The notes beneath the pieces were generated by a model. That model had not been told where the DNA came from, ran no database searches, and saw only the letters and a list, made by a program, of their open reading frames with translations. From a virus, in IMG/VR virus record IMGVR_UViG_3300023184_000033, positions 62,001 to 126,000 of that record: a DNA stretch of 64,000 bases; one strand, given 5' to 3'. A program made the position numbers and the translations under genes. Every line of letters starts with the position of its first letter. The stretch's first letter is position 1. Of this stretch, positions 24,406 through 33,004 are shown in pieces.

Positions 24406-25473
24406 TTATACTTTCTTACTTTCTAAAGAGTTTGCGATAATCGATTTTGAAAATGGCAGATCATTTGATACTTGAACTGGTGGGCAACAAGAATTTGTTG
24501 TTTCGGGAATTGTAGGACTATATGTGGAATTTTTCTGTGTAGATTTTCCTAATTTGTCTGTAATGCTTTTAATAATTCTTTTAAAACTATCTTCACTCAA
24601 TACCATTAATTCTTCATTTGATCGTTCAATGAAGTAGTCCATAGAAATGCGGATTGGAGAATATGTTCTCTTACCTTTACCACCGTCAATAATGGTAAAA
24701 TCTTTATTGTTTGGATAACTAATGTTTTCTGGAAATGTGGCACCGATTACAACCGTAGCTGGTTTTTTGAGTGCGTTAGCAAAGTGTTGGCCAACAGAAT
24801 CACATCCTAAGAAATAATCTGAAGCTTTAATGATTGCCATCCATTGCAATAAATTAATATTTTCAGGCAGAGCAACCGATAATTGTTTGTTTCCTGGTGG
24901 TGGAGGTATCTTTAAATCGGTCATCAAAATCACGGCATAATGTTTTCCTAATTCTTCAATAATTTTCATTACATCGGATAGTTCAAAACTTCTACCAGTT
25001 TCATCGATGATAAAATTACCTTGCATTTTGGCACCAGAACCAAAAGGCTGAAACACCACCACTTTTTGTTTCTTTAAGTTAGTTTTAATTTCATTGGTAA
25101 AATTGTAACCGAATACTTGGTCACCTTTGCCAATATTTAAATTAAATTCTTTACTTTTTGGAATCTCATCGGTTGTTTCATTAATCAACATATCGAATGC
25201 TTGAATCAGATTTACTTTCTGATTGAAATAAGCATTTAACCGGTAAGGTTCAGGAGAAATAATTTCTCTGTCAAGGAGTTTATCCTCAAAAATATTTTTG
25301 TGGTTCATTGGATACACATTGTTTGCCAAGCTTGGACTGGTTAAGAATAACTCCATCCAAGCTTCTGCAACAATTATTGCCGTGGGATCCACATTTTTTA
25401 CATAGTGTTCTAATGCTGGTATTGCACAAAAAACTCGACCCGAACCACCATTTAGAAAAAACGCTTTCTTCAT
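24406..25473 (-). CDS. GT9-type glycosyltransferase (heptosyltransferase-like)
   Basis: A 355-residue GT-B protein. The N-terminal domain opens with FLNGGSGRVFCAIPALEHYV, a GDxL-type start as in heptosyltransferases. The C-terminal nucleotide-sugar domain has VVVFQPFGSG, ASDYFLGCDSVGQHFANALKKPATVVIGATFPEN, which holds the donor-binding motif. The last ~40 residues are a low-complexity Ser/Thr/Pro tail. A sigma70-like promoter (25505-25533) and a GGAG ribosome site precede it, and the carbamoyltransferase follows directly. Donor and acceptor are unknown. Confidence 0.8.
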   Translation of the reverse strand: MKKAFFLNGGSGRVFCAIPALEHYVKNVDPTAIIVAEAWMELFLTSPSLANNVYPMNHKNIFEDKLLDREIISPEPYRLNAYFNQKVNLIQAFDMLINETTDEIPKSKEFNLNIGKGDQVFGYNFTNEIKTNLKKQKVVVFQPFGSGAKMQGNFIIDETGRSFELSDVMKIIEELGKHYAVILMTDLKIPPPPGNKQLSVALPENINLLQWMAIIKASDYFLGCDSVGQHFANALKKPATVVIGATFPENISYPNNKDFTIIDGGKGKRTYSPIRISMDYFIERSNEELMVLSEDSFKRIIKSITDKLGKSTQKNSTYSPTIPETTNSCCPPVQVSNDLPFSKSIIANSLESKKV

Positions 25474-25504
25474 AATATCTCCATTTTATAAAGCTAAAAA
25501 ATCA

Positions 25505-25533
25505 ATTATAACATACTACACATATATAGTCAA
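25505..25533 (-). promoter_or_regulatory. Sigma70-like promoter of the GT9/carbamoyltransferase operon
   Basis: On the minus strand: TTGACT (25533-25528), a 17-nt spacer, then TATAAT (25510-25505), about 32 nt upstream of the GT9 ATG. A host-type promoter amid late genes suggests early expression. Confidence 0.8.
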
Positions 25534-25548
25534 TGAATAAAACTCAAT

Positions 25549-26760
25549 TTAGAACCAAGTCACGCACACTTGACCTGCACGACCAAGGTCACCACCACAA
25601 CAACCAGAATTTGGATCACAAATGGCTGTACAACCACCAAACATTATAGCAGCTGTTCCGCCGGCACCAGGTATTCTGCGGTAACCGGTATAACAATTAT
25701 TACAACACATGCCACCAAGGGTGCTGCCTTGCATACAGAGTACGCAGATAGAAGCAGCTTCGTATCCGTAGGTTGCTGGAGCTCGAGTATGGCCATAAAA
25801 GTTTGTATCGAAACACCAACATGCATTTAATCCTGGTATACCAACAACTTGTGCTCCATACGAAAAACACATATTTTTTAACGATGAATATACAGAACCA
25901 GTGTAACTTCCATAGAAGTTTGTGATTGTACTTCTACTATATGGTATGATTCCACATGAAGAACAGCTGTTGGAGAAGCAAAAATCTGCTGACCCGTTGC
26001 AAATACATGCACCGGAAGTAAAACAATCTGCCGATGACCATCTGCAACAACCGGTGCTCCAAGCATACATATCTTGATCGTAATACAAGGTGCACCAATG
26101 TGCTTTTGCACACGCACCTTCAGCACAGAAATTGGATAAACCATATCCTGTTACATATGACGCACAACTTCTACCTCCTTGTGCCGCCCATAAACAAACG
26201 TTTTGGTTTCTATTGCCAGCACATAAGTTATATGTACATCCAGGAATGACAGGAATTATTACTGAAGCATAAGCTCCAGACGTTCCCCAATCCGCACCAC
26301 CACAACAACAACCCTGGCCAGTTTTTCCGCCCGCACCCCAAATTTGAAACCTAGCAAATGTTGTACCAGCAGGAACAACCCAAGCGCAAGCTGCATCACA
26401 AGTGTAACAGCCGTTTCCTCGGACGGTAAGACCAGAATATTCAATTCCTGTTACCGGATTAGTACCGGCTGAACTTGTGTCTGGCGATCCAGGCATCCTT
26501 GGAATTGAAGATGCCCAGTTTGAATAACACCAAGGCAAATTCTCAGAATCACTGCACCATTGGCCACATTTTTGTGAACAAACATAGAGTGCTGAATTCG
26601 TGGCCCAAGCCGTAGCGTCATTTGCTGAACCGGCCGCCGCAATTCCGGCAGTGTTGCCAGCAGCTGCACCAGCAACGTTCGCAGCAGTATTTGCGCCGCC
26701 TTGTATACAAACAGTAGCATCAGATATAGCACGTACTGCTGAATATTTTAAAATGTCCAT
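25549..26760 (-). CDS. Glycine- and cysteine-rich putative tail adhesin A
   Basis: A 403-residue protein with about 39 cysteines (nearly 10%), including CC and CCC clusters. The N-terminal ~50 residues are Ala/Gly/Asn-rich. After that comes WVVPAGTTFARFQIWGAGG, GGADWGTSGAYASVIIPVIPGCTYNLCAG, and a Gly-rich end (IPGAGGTAAIMFGG). This resembles glycine-rich receptor-binding domains of phage fibre tips, where loops pack as polyglycine-type sandwiches (inference). It is a paralogue of the protein at 27456-28601. No signal peptide or enzyme motif is seen. The Cys could form disulfides outside the cell or bind metal. Confidence 0.7.
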   Translation of the reverse strand: MDILKYSAVRAISDATVCIQGGANTAANVAGAAAGNTAGIAAAGSANDATAWATNSALYVCSQKCGQWCSDSENLPWCYSNWASSIPRMPGSPDTSSAGTNPVTGIEYSGLTVRGNGCYTCDAACAWVVPAGTTFARFQIWGAGGKTGQGCCCGGADWGTSGAYASVIIPVIPGCTYNLCAGNRNQNVCLWAAQGGRSCASYVTGYGLSNFCAEGACAKAHWCTLYYDQDMYAWSTGCCRWSSADCFTSGACICNGSADFCFSNSCSSCGIIPYSRSTITNFYGSYTGSVYSSLKNMCFSYGAQVVGIPGLNACWCFDTNFYGHTRAPATYGYEAASICVLCMQGSTLGGMCCNNCYTGYRRIPGAGGTAAIMFGGCTAICDPNSGCCGGDLGRAGQVCVTWF

Positions 26761-26778
26761 AAGACTAACCTTTTTTTA

Positions 26779-27417
26779 TTATGGTAATACATCAAAAGCA
26801 AGAATCAAATCTTGTGGAATAGCCGGTACTTCTGAAAGTTTTGGTACAGCAATAATTTTCCAAGAAGGTATACTTCCTTTGCCTGTTGTTTCAAACGTAT
26901 CGAGTGTTTGTAAATATGTATTTGCGATTTGCATTAAATCTGTATTACTGGAAATTGTAGAAATATGTGCGTTCACATAATCTCTATTTCTTTGAGCCAT
27001 ATCATTTAGTCGGCCTTTTGGATTTCTTGTTATGAATGTCCATTTCCATGTGTCGGTTTGCAAATCATAATTTATATGGTACATGTCACGTAACGTTGGA
27101 TTCGTTATTTGTTCATAAGTTGTTCCATCAACTAAAGTTTCTGTTGCAAAAATCCTATCGGGAGTAGTTGTATTTGTTACATAATACGCAACATCAGGAT
27201 TTATTCTGGCATTAATTATTACTTGTTTACTAATATCTGGATTATAATTGAAATTTAAGTCCTCATGCACATCTTGTATTCCACCTTCAGGAATATCAAC
27301 GGCAACATATAGTAAAGTGTTTCCACTATAAACATAAGATTGTGTGTTTCCATTTGTGAATGAATCGATATACAATTCATTAGGAACCGGTTTTGTAAAA
27401 TTAACTTGAATATCCAT
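26779..27417 (-). CDS. Unknown protein between the two Cys-rich adhesin genes
   Basis: A 212-residue protein with no Cys and no recognised motif. The N-terminal half is beta-rich (NFTKPVPNELYIDSFTNGN, TLLYVAVDIPEGG). The second half is helical (MAQRNRDYVNAHISTISSNTDLMQIANTYLQ) and ends PSWKIIAVPKLSEVP. Placement between two paralogous adhesin genes suggests a fibre assembly or connector role, but there is no direct evidence. It has its own exact TATAAATA promoter and an AAAGGA ribosome site. Confidence 0.6.
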   Translation of the reverse strand: MDIQVNFTKPVPNELYIDSFTNGNTQSYVYSGNTLLYVAVDIPEGGIQDVHEDLNFNYNPDISKQVIINARINPDVAYYVTNTTTPDRIFATETLVDGTTYEQITNPTLRDMYHINYDLQTDTWKWTFITRNPKGRLNDMAQRNRDYVNAHISTISSNTDLMQIANTYLQTLDTFETTGKGSIPSWKIIAVPKLSEVPAIPQDLILAFDVLP

Positions 27418-27439
27418 TTAAAGTCCTTTTATTAACTAT

Positions 27440-27447
27440 TATTTATA
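27440..27447 (-). promoter_or_regulatory. Late promoter TATAAATA
   Basis: Exact late box on the minus strand, 22 nt upstream of the 212-residue gene and in the 38-nt gap after adhesin B. Confidence 0.8.
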
Positions 27448-27455
27448 ATGTTTTA

Positions 27456-28601
27456 TCAGATCCATGTAACACAAACAGCGCCACCGGCACCAGGGAGTCC
27501 GGAAGACATGTTGCCAGCGCAAACGTTTCCGCCTATACCACCTCTACTAGGAAATTGGTAAGTTCCGGATGAATAAGGTGAACATCCACCCATAGTTGTA
27601 AACAGGTAACAGCTGGAGCAAGTGGTTGTAGTTATATCAACAATTGGTGGGGAAACAAAAAATCTATATACGTCCCATGTTGATCCCACTGAAGTTTTGT
27701 TGAACATTCCTGGAGCGCCAATAACATAATGACAAGATTTAGTTGCTATACCAGGATTTAGTGAACCGTAAGCAATTCGGCAAGACGTAGAATATGGCAA
27801 CTGGTCATGACCAGTACACTGATTATTCCAGCAAAAACCGCCCCAGTTGCACATACAATATCCATAAGCGGTACCTCTACAAACTTTGCTAAAACCACCT
27901 CCGTTATTTTGAAGTACACAATATCCATTGATACCGCCGGGGGCAGCTCCACCAACTCTGGCTAACCAACACGCTGGACTTGGTTCACCACCATCAGCAC
28001 AGAAATTGGTTAAACCATATCCCGTTACAAATGACGCACACCCTTGGCCAGTATTGTAATTACCTTGTGTACAATAATAACAACAACATTCAGCACAACC
28101 AGCACAAAGAGTATATACGCATCCAGGAACAACAGGCATTATTACTGAACCATAAGCTCCAGAACCACCAAACATTGTAATTCCACAACAGACGTTACCT
28201 TTTGAAGCAGCGCCTGCACCCCAAACTCGGAACCTAGCAAATGTTGCACCAGCTGGAACAGTCCACGCACAACATATACCACATCGACCTTCAACTGTAT
28301 CAAAAACCGTAAGAGCTCCTGTAGGACTAGGTAGTGTTGGAATATTAGCCCAAGTATCATTACACCAAGGCCTTGTCCACAAAGAACAACCAGCCAAGTA
28401 TCCAAAATTAGATGCTTTTTCTGCTTGTTTTAATGATCCAACAAATGCTGCGGCGATGCCATTATCAAAACCAGTAGTATATGCACAAGTATATGCAGCC
28501 GGATACAACGTGTTGGTTGCATAAGTCTGTGCAACATTTAAAGCCGGAGCTAAAGCATTATAATCGGCCGCCAGTTTATTATATTCTAAAACATCTAACA
28601 T
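27456..28601 (-). CDS. Glycine- and cysteine-rich putative tail adhesin B
   Basis: A 381-residue paralogue of the protein at 25549-26760, with about 31 cysteines (8%). Matching blocks are WTVPAGATFARFRVWGAG, GGSGAYGSVIMPVVPGCVYTLCAG, CASFVTGYGLTNFCA and a C-terminal GLPGAGGAVCVTWI. The N-terminus (MLDVLEYNKLAADYNALAPA) is a different, helical segment that resembles the opening of the 32210-33004 protein. Cys positions differ in part from adhesin A, notably an ECCCYYC cluster. It follows the long fibre gene by 11 nt, so it may be that fibre's tip protein (inference, by analogy with fibre/adhesin pairs in T-even phages). Confidence 0.7.
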   Translation of the reverse strand: MLDVLEYNKLAADYNALAPALNVAQTYATNTLYPAAYTCAYTTGFDNGIAAAFVGSLKQAEKASNFGYLAGCSLWTRPWCNDTWANIPTLPSPTGALTVFDTVEGRCGICCAWTVPAGATFARFRVWGAGAASKGNVCCGITMFGGSGAYGSVIMPVVPGCVYTLCAGCAECCCYYCTQGNYNTGQGCASFVTGYGLTNFCADGGEPSPACWLARVGGAAPGGINGYCVLQNNGGGFSKVCRGTAYGYCMCNWGGFCWNNQCTGHDQLPYSTSCRIAYGSLNPGIATKSCHYVIGAPGMFNKTSVGSTWDVYRFFVSPPIVDITTTTCSSCYLFTTMGGCSPYSSGTYQFPSRGGIGGNVCAGNMSSGLPGAGGAVCVTWI

Positions 28602-28612
28602 TTTTTATCCTT

Positions 28613-31600
28613 TTATACTACTGTCCGTGTGATGGTGTTTATAATATTATTTGCATAATATGCTATAGTATATCTATAATTTGTGCCGCCACCACCAATT
28701 GCTGTGTTTACTTTTTGGTTGAAGTTCGTTACAAAACCATTTGCATTGAATACTGTGTTTGACACTTCAATAGTACTATCTTTGTAGAAAGCAATATTGG
28801 TATTAGCATAATATATAGTATTTGCCGAATTATATGTTGCATCATAAATGGCATCTGAAACTCTAACTTGTGATATAGAAGTGTTAGTGGATGTTGCAAA
28901 TGATGCTAAATTAGCGGTGACACTACTTATTGCACTATCAACATATGATTTAACCGCAGCCTGTGTTGGCACTTTTACGTTTGAGTTTTGTGAGAATGTG
29001 GAGTCAGTAGAGAACTCATTAATCTGAGCACCAATCTGAGCACCAATAGAACCAAGTCTCAATGATGACAATCCAGACAAGTTGAAAGCAGAAGCATTCA
29101 ATGTTGCAGAACCAGTCGCCTGATTAACAGCAAAATAAGGACCAACTGAGAAGTTACCGCCTTGGTCAGTTGTCACATAGTACACACGACCAGGATAGTT
29201 TTGAATTGTCTGATTGGATGGTATATTTTGTGTAACAGAAGTATTTGGATAATTTGTATTTGCTATGCCACCAGTACCAATTGACAAGAAATCGTGGCCA
29301 GTTAAACGAATGTTACTAAAGTTTTGACGGATAATAACCTGTTGGCCATCGAAAGCTGGATTACTTGCAGGTTTTGCACTTGCTAGTGTTACGATTGCAG
29401 TATTTGCATTGCTACTCCAGTTAGAAACGGATGCAACAACATATGAATAAGGATCATAACCAGTATTTGCGGCGCCAGTTGTAAACTGAAAACTGCATCC
29501 AGGTAAGATATTTGTATTAGCTGATAGATTATTAATTGTTACAATAATACCATTTTGACCAGTTATTGCACTAGCCGTTTGCGTGTTTGCATAAAAACCT
29601 GTTGGTGTCGTAAATGTTGCATCAGTATATTCAACAAGTCTTTCATTATTTGCAAAAGTATTTGCATTTTGACCAGTATACTGAAAGTATACTTGTTGAT
29701 TCGTTGTTTGAAATGTTAGAACCAAAGCTCTTGCATTTGATGTTACACCCAACATGTAGTTGTTAGATGTGAAAATTGAACCAGATGGATATACTGTGTT
29801 TGCAACGTATTGAATCATACTACCATAAACGTTGGCAGTGATTGGATTTTCACTCAGTAAATAACCAGTTGCAACAGCACCAAATGTTCCGTAAGAGTTG
29901 TTGCCGTTCAATGCACGAATAACACCGCCATTGTTTGCAACATAACCAAAGTAACAGAAGTATGTGAAACAAGAAACAATCTCAGCCCGACCACCGTTAG
30001 TTACATAGTAACCAACACCATTATCACCAAGAATGGTGAATGAGTGGAACAACATCGATTTGTTACCAGATGTATGAACTGCACCATCAATCATCGCAGC
30101 AATACCACCAGTTGAAATGGCGGTCATGTCATTGATGTATGGAGATTTATTGATAATTGGACTTGCAGGATTCAAACGTAAGAATACACCACCAATCGTG
30201 TGTGTATTAATATCTGAACCAGCTTGATATGCTGTGTTTGCAGAAATCGCCAGATTTGGTATATAACCAGTCATACCTCTTAATGTCATACGACCCATGC
30301 CGGTTGAGTCGCTCAGGAAGAACATCGTACTATTTGCATTTGGAGTCAAACCATCTGAGGATAATCCGGCTGCAGGTTCAATAATTGTTGTACGTGTTGT
30401 GTCACCGAATATTGAACATCCTGGCGGCAATGTAATTGGCAATTTCTCCTTATATACACCACCTCTTAACATAATCGTTGCAAGATTTTGACCTGGTGAG
30501 TTTGCTGCATCAAGTCTTTGTGTTGCATATTGAATTGATTGCCAAGGTCTTTGAGCACTTACACCGTGATATGGATTATCTATACCCGAATCAACGCAAA
30601 CATAATAAACGTTTGCATCTGGTGCTGGATTTTCCCATTGTGGAAGACCAGTATTTGAAACAACTAAAATTTGTCCGTTAGCACCGACCGGCAATCTTGC
30701 CATACCACCAGATGTTTGTATTAACAAGTCACCTGGAGATGTTAATGTACCCTCTAAAGAACCTTGTGCAAGAACTGACCAGTATGCACCATTATTAGCA
30801 GGCACAATATTTGTGTTATTGATTGTTGCATTTACATAAGTTGTATTTGCATAGAATACTGATTCACCAAGTTGATAGGTTGTTGCATTACTCCACGTAC
30901 CTCTACTCCGTATACCTTCAGAATATACTGCCCATTGTGTTGTATTTGAAGTAGTTGGTGAGATATTCGTAGAAGATGTTAACGCAATGTATGTATTACC
31001 ACCAAATCTTGATAAGTCACCAGCATTATACTGTTGGCCTGGATTATAGTAATTTGTGTAATTCGTGCCTGTATTATGTGTAACCCATTGAGCAGAATTT
31101 GATAGGGTTGGCGTAATATTTGCGGATGTTATTAGTGCAATATATGTATTACCACCAAATCTAACAACGTCACCAGCATTATACTGTTGACCATTAACAT
31201 ACATGTCTCTAAAATTGCTACCTGTATTGTATGTAGTCCATTGAGTAGAATTTGCTACGGTAGGTGTAATATTTGCGGATGATATTAGTGCAACGTATGT
31301 ATTACCACCAAATCTAACAACGTCACCAGAATCATATTGTTGACCATTAACATATGTATTTCTAAAATTGCTACCTGTTGTTAATGTTATCCAGCTGTTT
31401 GAATTTGCAACAGTTGGCATAATAGCTACAGTTTCAGTTTGAGCAATGTATGTATTACCACCAAATCTAACAACATCACCTTTAACATAATTTGTATTCG
31501 CAACGTAAGTACCCAAATATTGTGTACCTTTACTTACTAGGTCCCAATTTGATGCCAGTGACGGCAAAACGCCTGTAGATTCTAATTTGTTGACGTAAGT

Positions 31601-32164
31601 GTAAGCACCATAGTTGACAACTTCACCTGGTTCATATTTTCTTGAGTAACTATAATTACCAACAGCAATATATCCTGTTGTCATTATATCCCATGCAGCG
31701 GTATTAATGTTTGGATATTGGTTGATGTTGTTTAACGCAGCAACATAAGAATAACCACCATACGTTATAACGTCACCAACTGAATAGTTTACTGTGTTTG
31801 CATAGTTATCTAAGAATTGAAGACCACCAGCAAACAGTTGGAAGTTTCCAGTATTGGCTGCAAAACTATTTACGTTACCGGATCTATGTTGGGTTGTTAC
31901 AATATATGCATCAGCACCATAACGAACAACATCGTTTAGGTTATATTGTGTGTTTGCTGTCCATGGACCAGTCCAATTAAAACCTGGAGCAATTTTAGTC
32001 CAGTTTGAAATGTCGGTATAGAAGAATGAACTCGCTGTATGATTTCCCGTACAAGCGTAGGCAATACCACCATATGTGATGATGTCATCTTTGATATATG
32101 ATGTTGCGGCCACCCATGGACCAAGAAAAGTAAATTTTAATCTACCTAGTACAAAATCTGCCAT
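28613..32164 (-). CDS. Long tail fibre with sugar-binding-like repeats and beta-helix
   Basis: A 1183-residue virion fibre. Residues ~10-465 are nine ~50-residue units with a Y..GDVV.FGG.TY.A pattern, like the small carbohydrate-binding modules of chitinases. Next comes a GDLLIQTSGGMARLPVG linker, then a parallel beta-helix-like region (VCVDSGIDNPYHGVSAQRPWQSIQYATQ ... LPPGCSIFGDTTRTTII), which is common in phage fibres. The C-terminal ~75 residues match those of the short fibre at 21478-22524. The downstream Cys-rich adhesin may cap it. No lyase active site was identified in the helix. Confidence 0.85.
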   Translation of the reverse strand: MADFVLGRLKFTFLGPWVAATSYIKDDIITYGGIAYACTGNHTASSFFYTDISNWTKIAPGFNWTGPWTANTQYNLNDVVRYGADAYIVTTQHRSGNVNSFAANTGNFQLFAGGLQFLDNYANTVNYSVGDVITYGGYSYVAALNNINQYPNINTAAWDIMTTGYIAVGNYSYSRKYEPGEVVNYGAYTYVNKLESTGVLPSLASNWDLVSKGTQYLGTYVANTNYVKGDVVRFGGNTYIAQTETVAIMPTVANSNSWITLTTGSNFRNTYVNGQQYDSGDVVRFGGNTYVALISSANITPTVANSTQWTTYNTGSNFRDMYVNGQQYNAGDVVRFGGNTYIALITSANITPTLSNSAQWVTHNTGTNYTNYYNPGQQYNAGDLSRFGGNTYIALTSSTNISPTTSNTTQWAVYSEGIRSRGTWSNATTYQLGESVFYANTTYVNATINNTNIVPANNGAYWSVLAQGSLEGTLTSPGDLLIQTSGGMARLPVGANGQILVVSNTGLPQWENPAPDANVYYVCVDSGIDNPYHGVSAQRPWQSIQYATQRLDAANSPGQNLATIMLRGGVYKEKLPITLPPGCSIFGDTTRTTIIEPAAGLSSDGLTPNANSTMFFLSDSTGMGRMTLRGMTGYIPNLAISANTAYQAGSDINTHTIGGVFLRLNPASPIINKSPYINDMTAISTGGIAAMIDGAVHTSGNKSMLFHSFTILGDNGVGYYVTNGGRAEIVSCFTYFCYFGYVANNGGVIRALNGNNSYGTFGAVATGYLLSENPITANVYGSMIQYVANTVYPSGSIFTSNNYMLGVTSNARALVLTFQTTNQQVYFQYTGQNANTFANNERLVEYTDATFTTPTGFYANTQTASAITGQNGIIVTINNLSANTNILPGCSFQFTTGAANTGYDPYSYVVASVSNWSSNANTAIVTLASAKPASNPAFDGQQVIIRQNFSNIRLTGHDFLSIGTGGIANTNYPNTSVTQNIPSNQTIQNYPGRVYYVTTDQGGNFSVGPYFAVNQATGSATLNASAFNLSGLSSLRLGSIGAQIGAQINEFSTDSTFSQNSNVKVPTQAAVKSYVDSAISSVTANLASFATSTNTSISQVRVSDAIYDATYNSANTIYYANTNIAFYKDSTIEVSNTVFNANGFVTNFNQKVNTAIGGGGTNYRYTIAYYANNIINTITRTVV
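30770..32140 (-). repeat. Nine tandem ~51-codon repeats in the long fibre
   Basis: Units of about 50 residues share Y..GD(V/L)..FGG(N)TY.A and an aromatic near the end. The DNA string atgtattacc recurs on the plus strand at 30991, 31144, 31297 and 31450, exactly 153 nt apart. The inner units are recent duplications; the outer units have diverged. Confidence 0.88.
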
Positions 32165-32193
32165 TTTAAAAAGCTCCCGAGGATTCTATTTTA

Positions 32194-32201
32194 TATTTAT
32201 G
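32194..32201 (-). promoter_or_regulatory. Late promoter variant CATAAATA
   Basis: CATAAATA on the minus strand, 29 nt upstream of the long fibre ATG. Confidence 0.55.
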
Positions 32202-32209
32202 TATTATCA

Positions 32210-33004
32210 TTATGCGGGTCCAACTGAATAATCGTATTCATTTAGATATCTTGCAACCAAGAATCCTCTATTATTGATATAGTATGATAGTTGCACACCA
32301 TCAAAACGTACTTGTTCGTGTTTTCTGTGGTTTAGATTTGCATTTTCTCTACGAATTCTCATCACTCCATAAACGTTTGAGTGATTACCACTTGCATAAT
32401 AAAGTACATTTGGCGCATCTGCTGGTATTGTAAACGATAATGGACCAACACTTTGAGTGTTTAGGTCACCATTACTTCCACCATAAGCAGAACGTGAGTT
32501 TACAACACCAATCAAATATTCATTTGCATAATTTGCACCAGAAGGTTGTGTTGAAATGTACAAAGGATAACCTTGTGTACTTGGATCGGTCATGATAAAT
32601 GTATATGTTGCGCCACGTGTTACTTGCAATTCAATATTTGTGTTGCCGGTTCCAACTGTTGCTGGGTTACCGGAAATATCAAAATCGTAACCACCATTAT
32701 TAACACGAACATAAATGGTTTGACTTACAGCGACCTTATCACTAACTTCTGATTGTGTAATTGGTGTGTTATTGTGTGATACACCAGAATCGGTTGTACC
32801 ACGCAGAACTTCTTCTAGGCCCATGTATGCGAAACCTTGACCATCAGTCAATTCGATAGTCTCTGCTGTATTTGCAAACAAAGATTTTGTGTACGTTAAT
32901 TTACCATCGTTATCTCTACGTAATCCATGAAACGCAAACTGAGATGACGGTGTTTGTTGCGCTAAAGCACTTGCGCTATTAATATAGTCTGTAACTTTAA
33001 GCAT
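32210..33004 (-). CDS. Virion structural protein with cupredoxin-like domain
   Basis: A 264-residue protein. The N-terminal ~90 residues (MLKVTDYINSASALAQQ ... GLEEVLRGT) look like an attachment segment. The middle, about 93-222, follows a cupredoxin-like layout: IYVRVNNGGYDFDI, IELQVTRGATYTFIM, YPLYIST, FTIPADAPNVLYYASGNHSNVYGVMRI. Copper-type ligands are largely absent (YP in place of HP, no Cys), so it is probably a binding scaffold, not a redox protein. Similar domains recur in marine phage structural proteins. It overlaps the upstream gene by 8 nt. Confidence 0.65.
   Translation of the reverse strand: MLKVTDYINSASALAQQTPSSQFAFHGLRRDNDGKLTYTKSLFANTAETIELTDGQGFAYMGLEEVLRGTTDSGVSHNNTPITQSEVSDKVAVSQTIYVRVNNGGYDFDISGNPATVGTGNTNIELQVTRGATYTFIMTDPSTQGYPLYISTQPSGANYANEYLIGVVNSRSAYGGSNGDLNTQSVGPLSFTIPADAPNVLYYASGNHSNVYGVMRIRRENANLNHRKHEQVRFDGVQLSYYINNRGFLVARYLNEYDYSVGPA

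Noticed and set aside
25570-26980. Long open frames on the plus strand opposite the Cys-rich gene
   Set aside because: They mirror the biased codons of the real gene, lack ribosome sites, and give Thr- or Ala-rich nonsense proteins.
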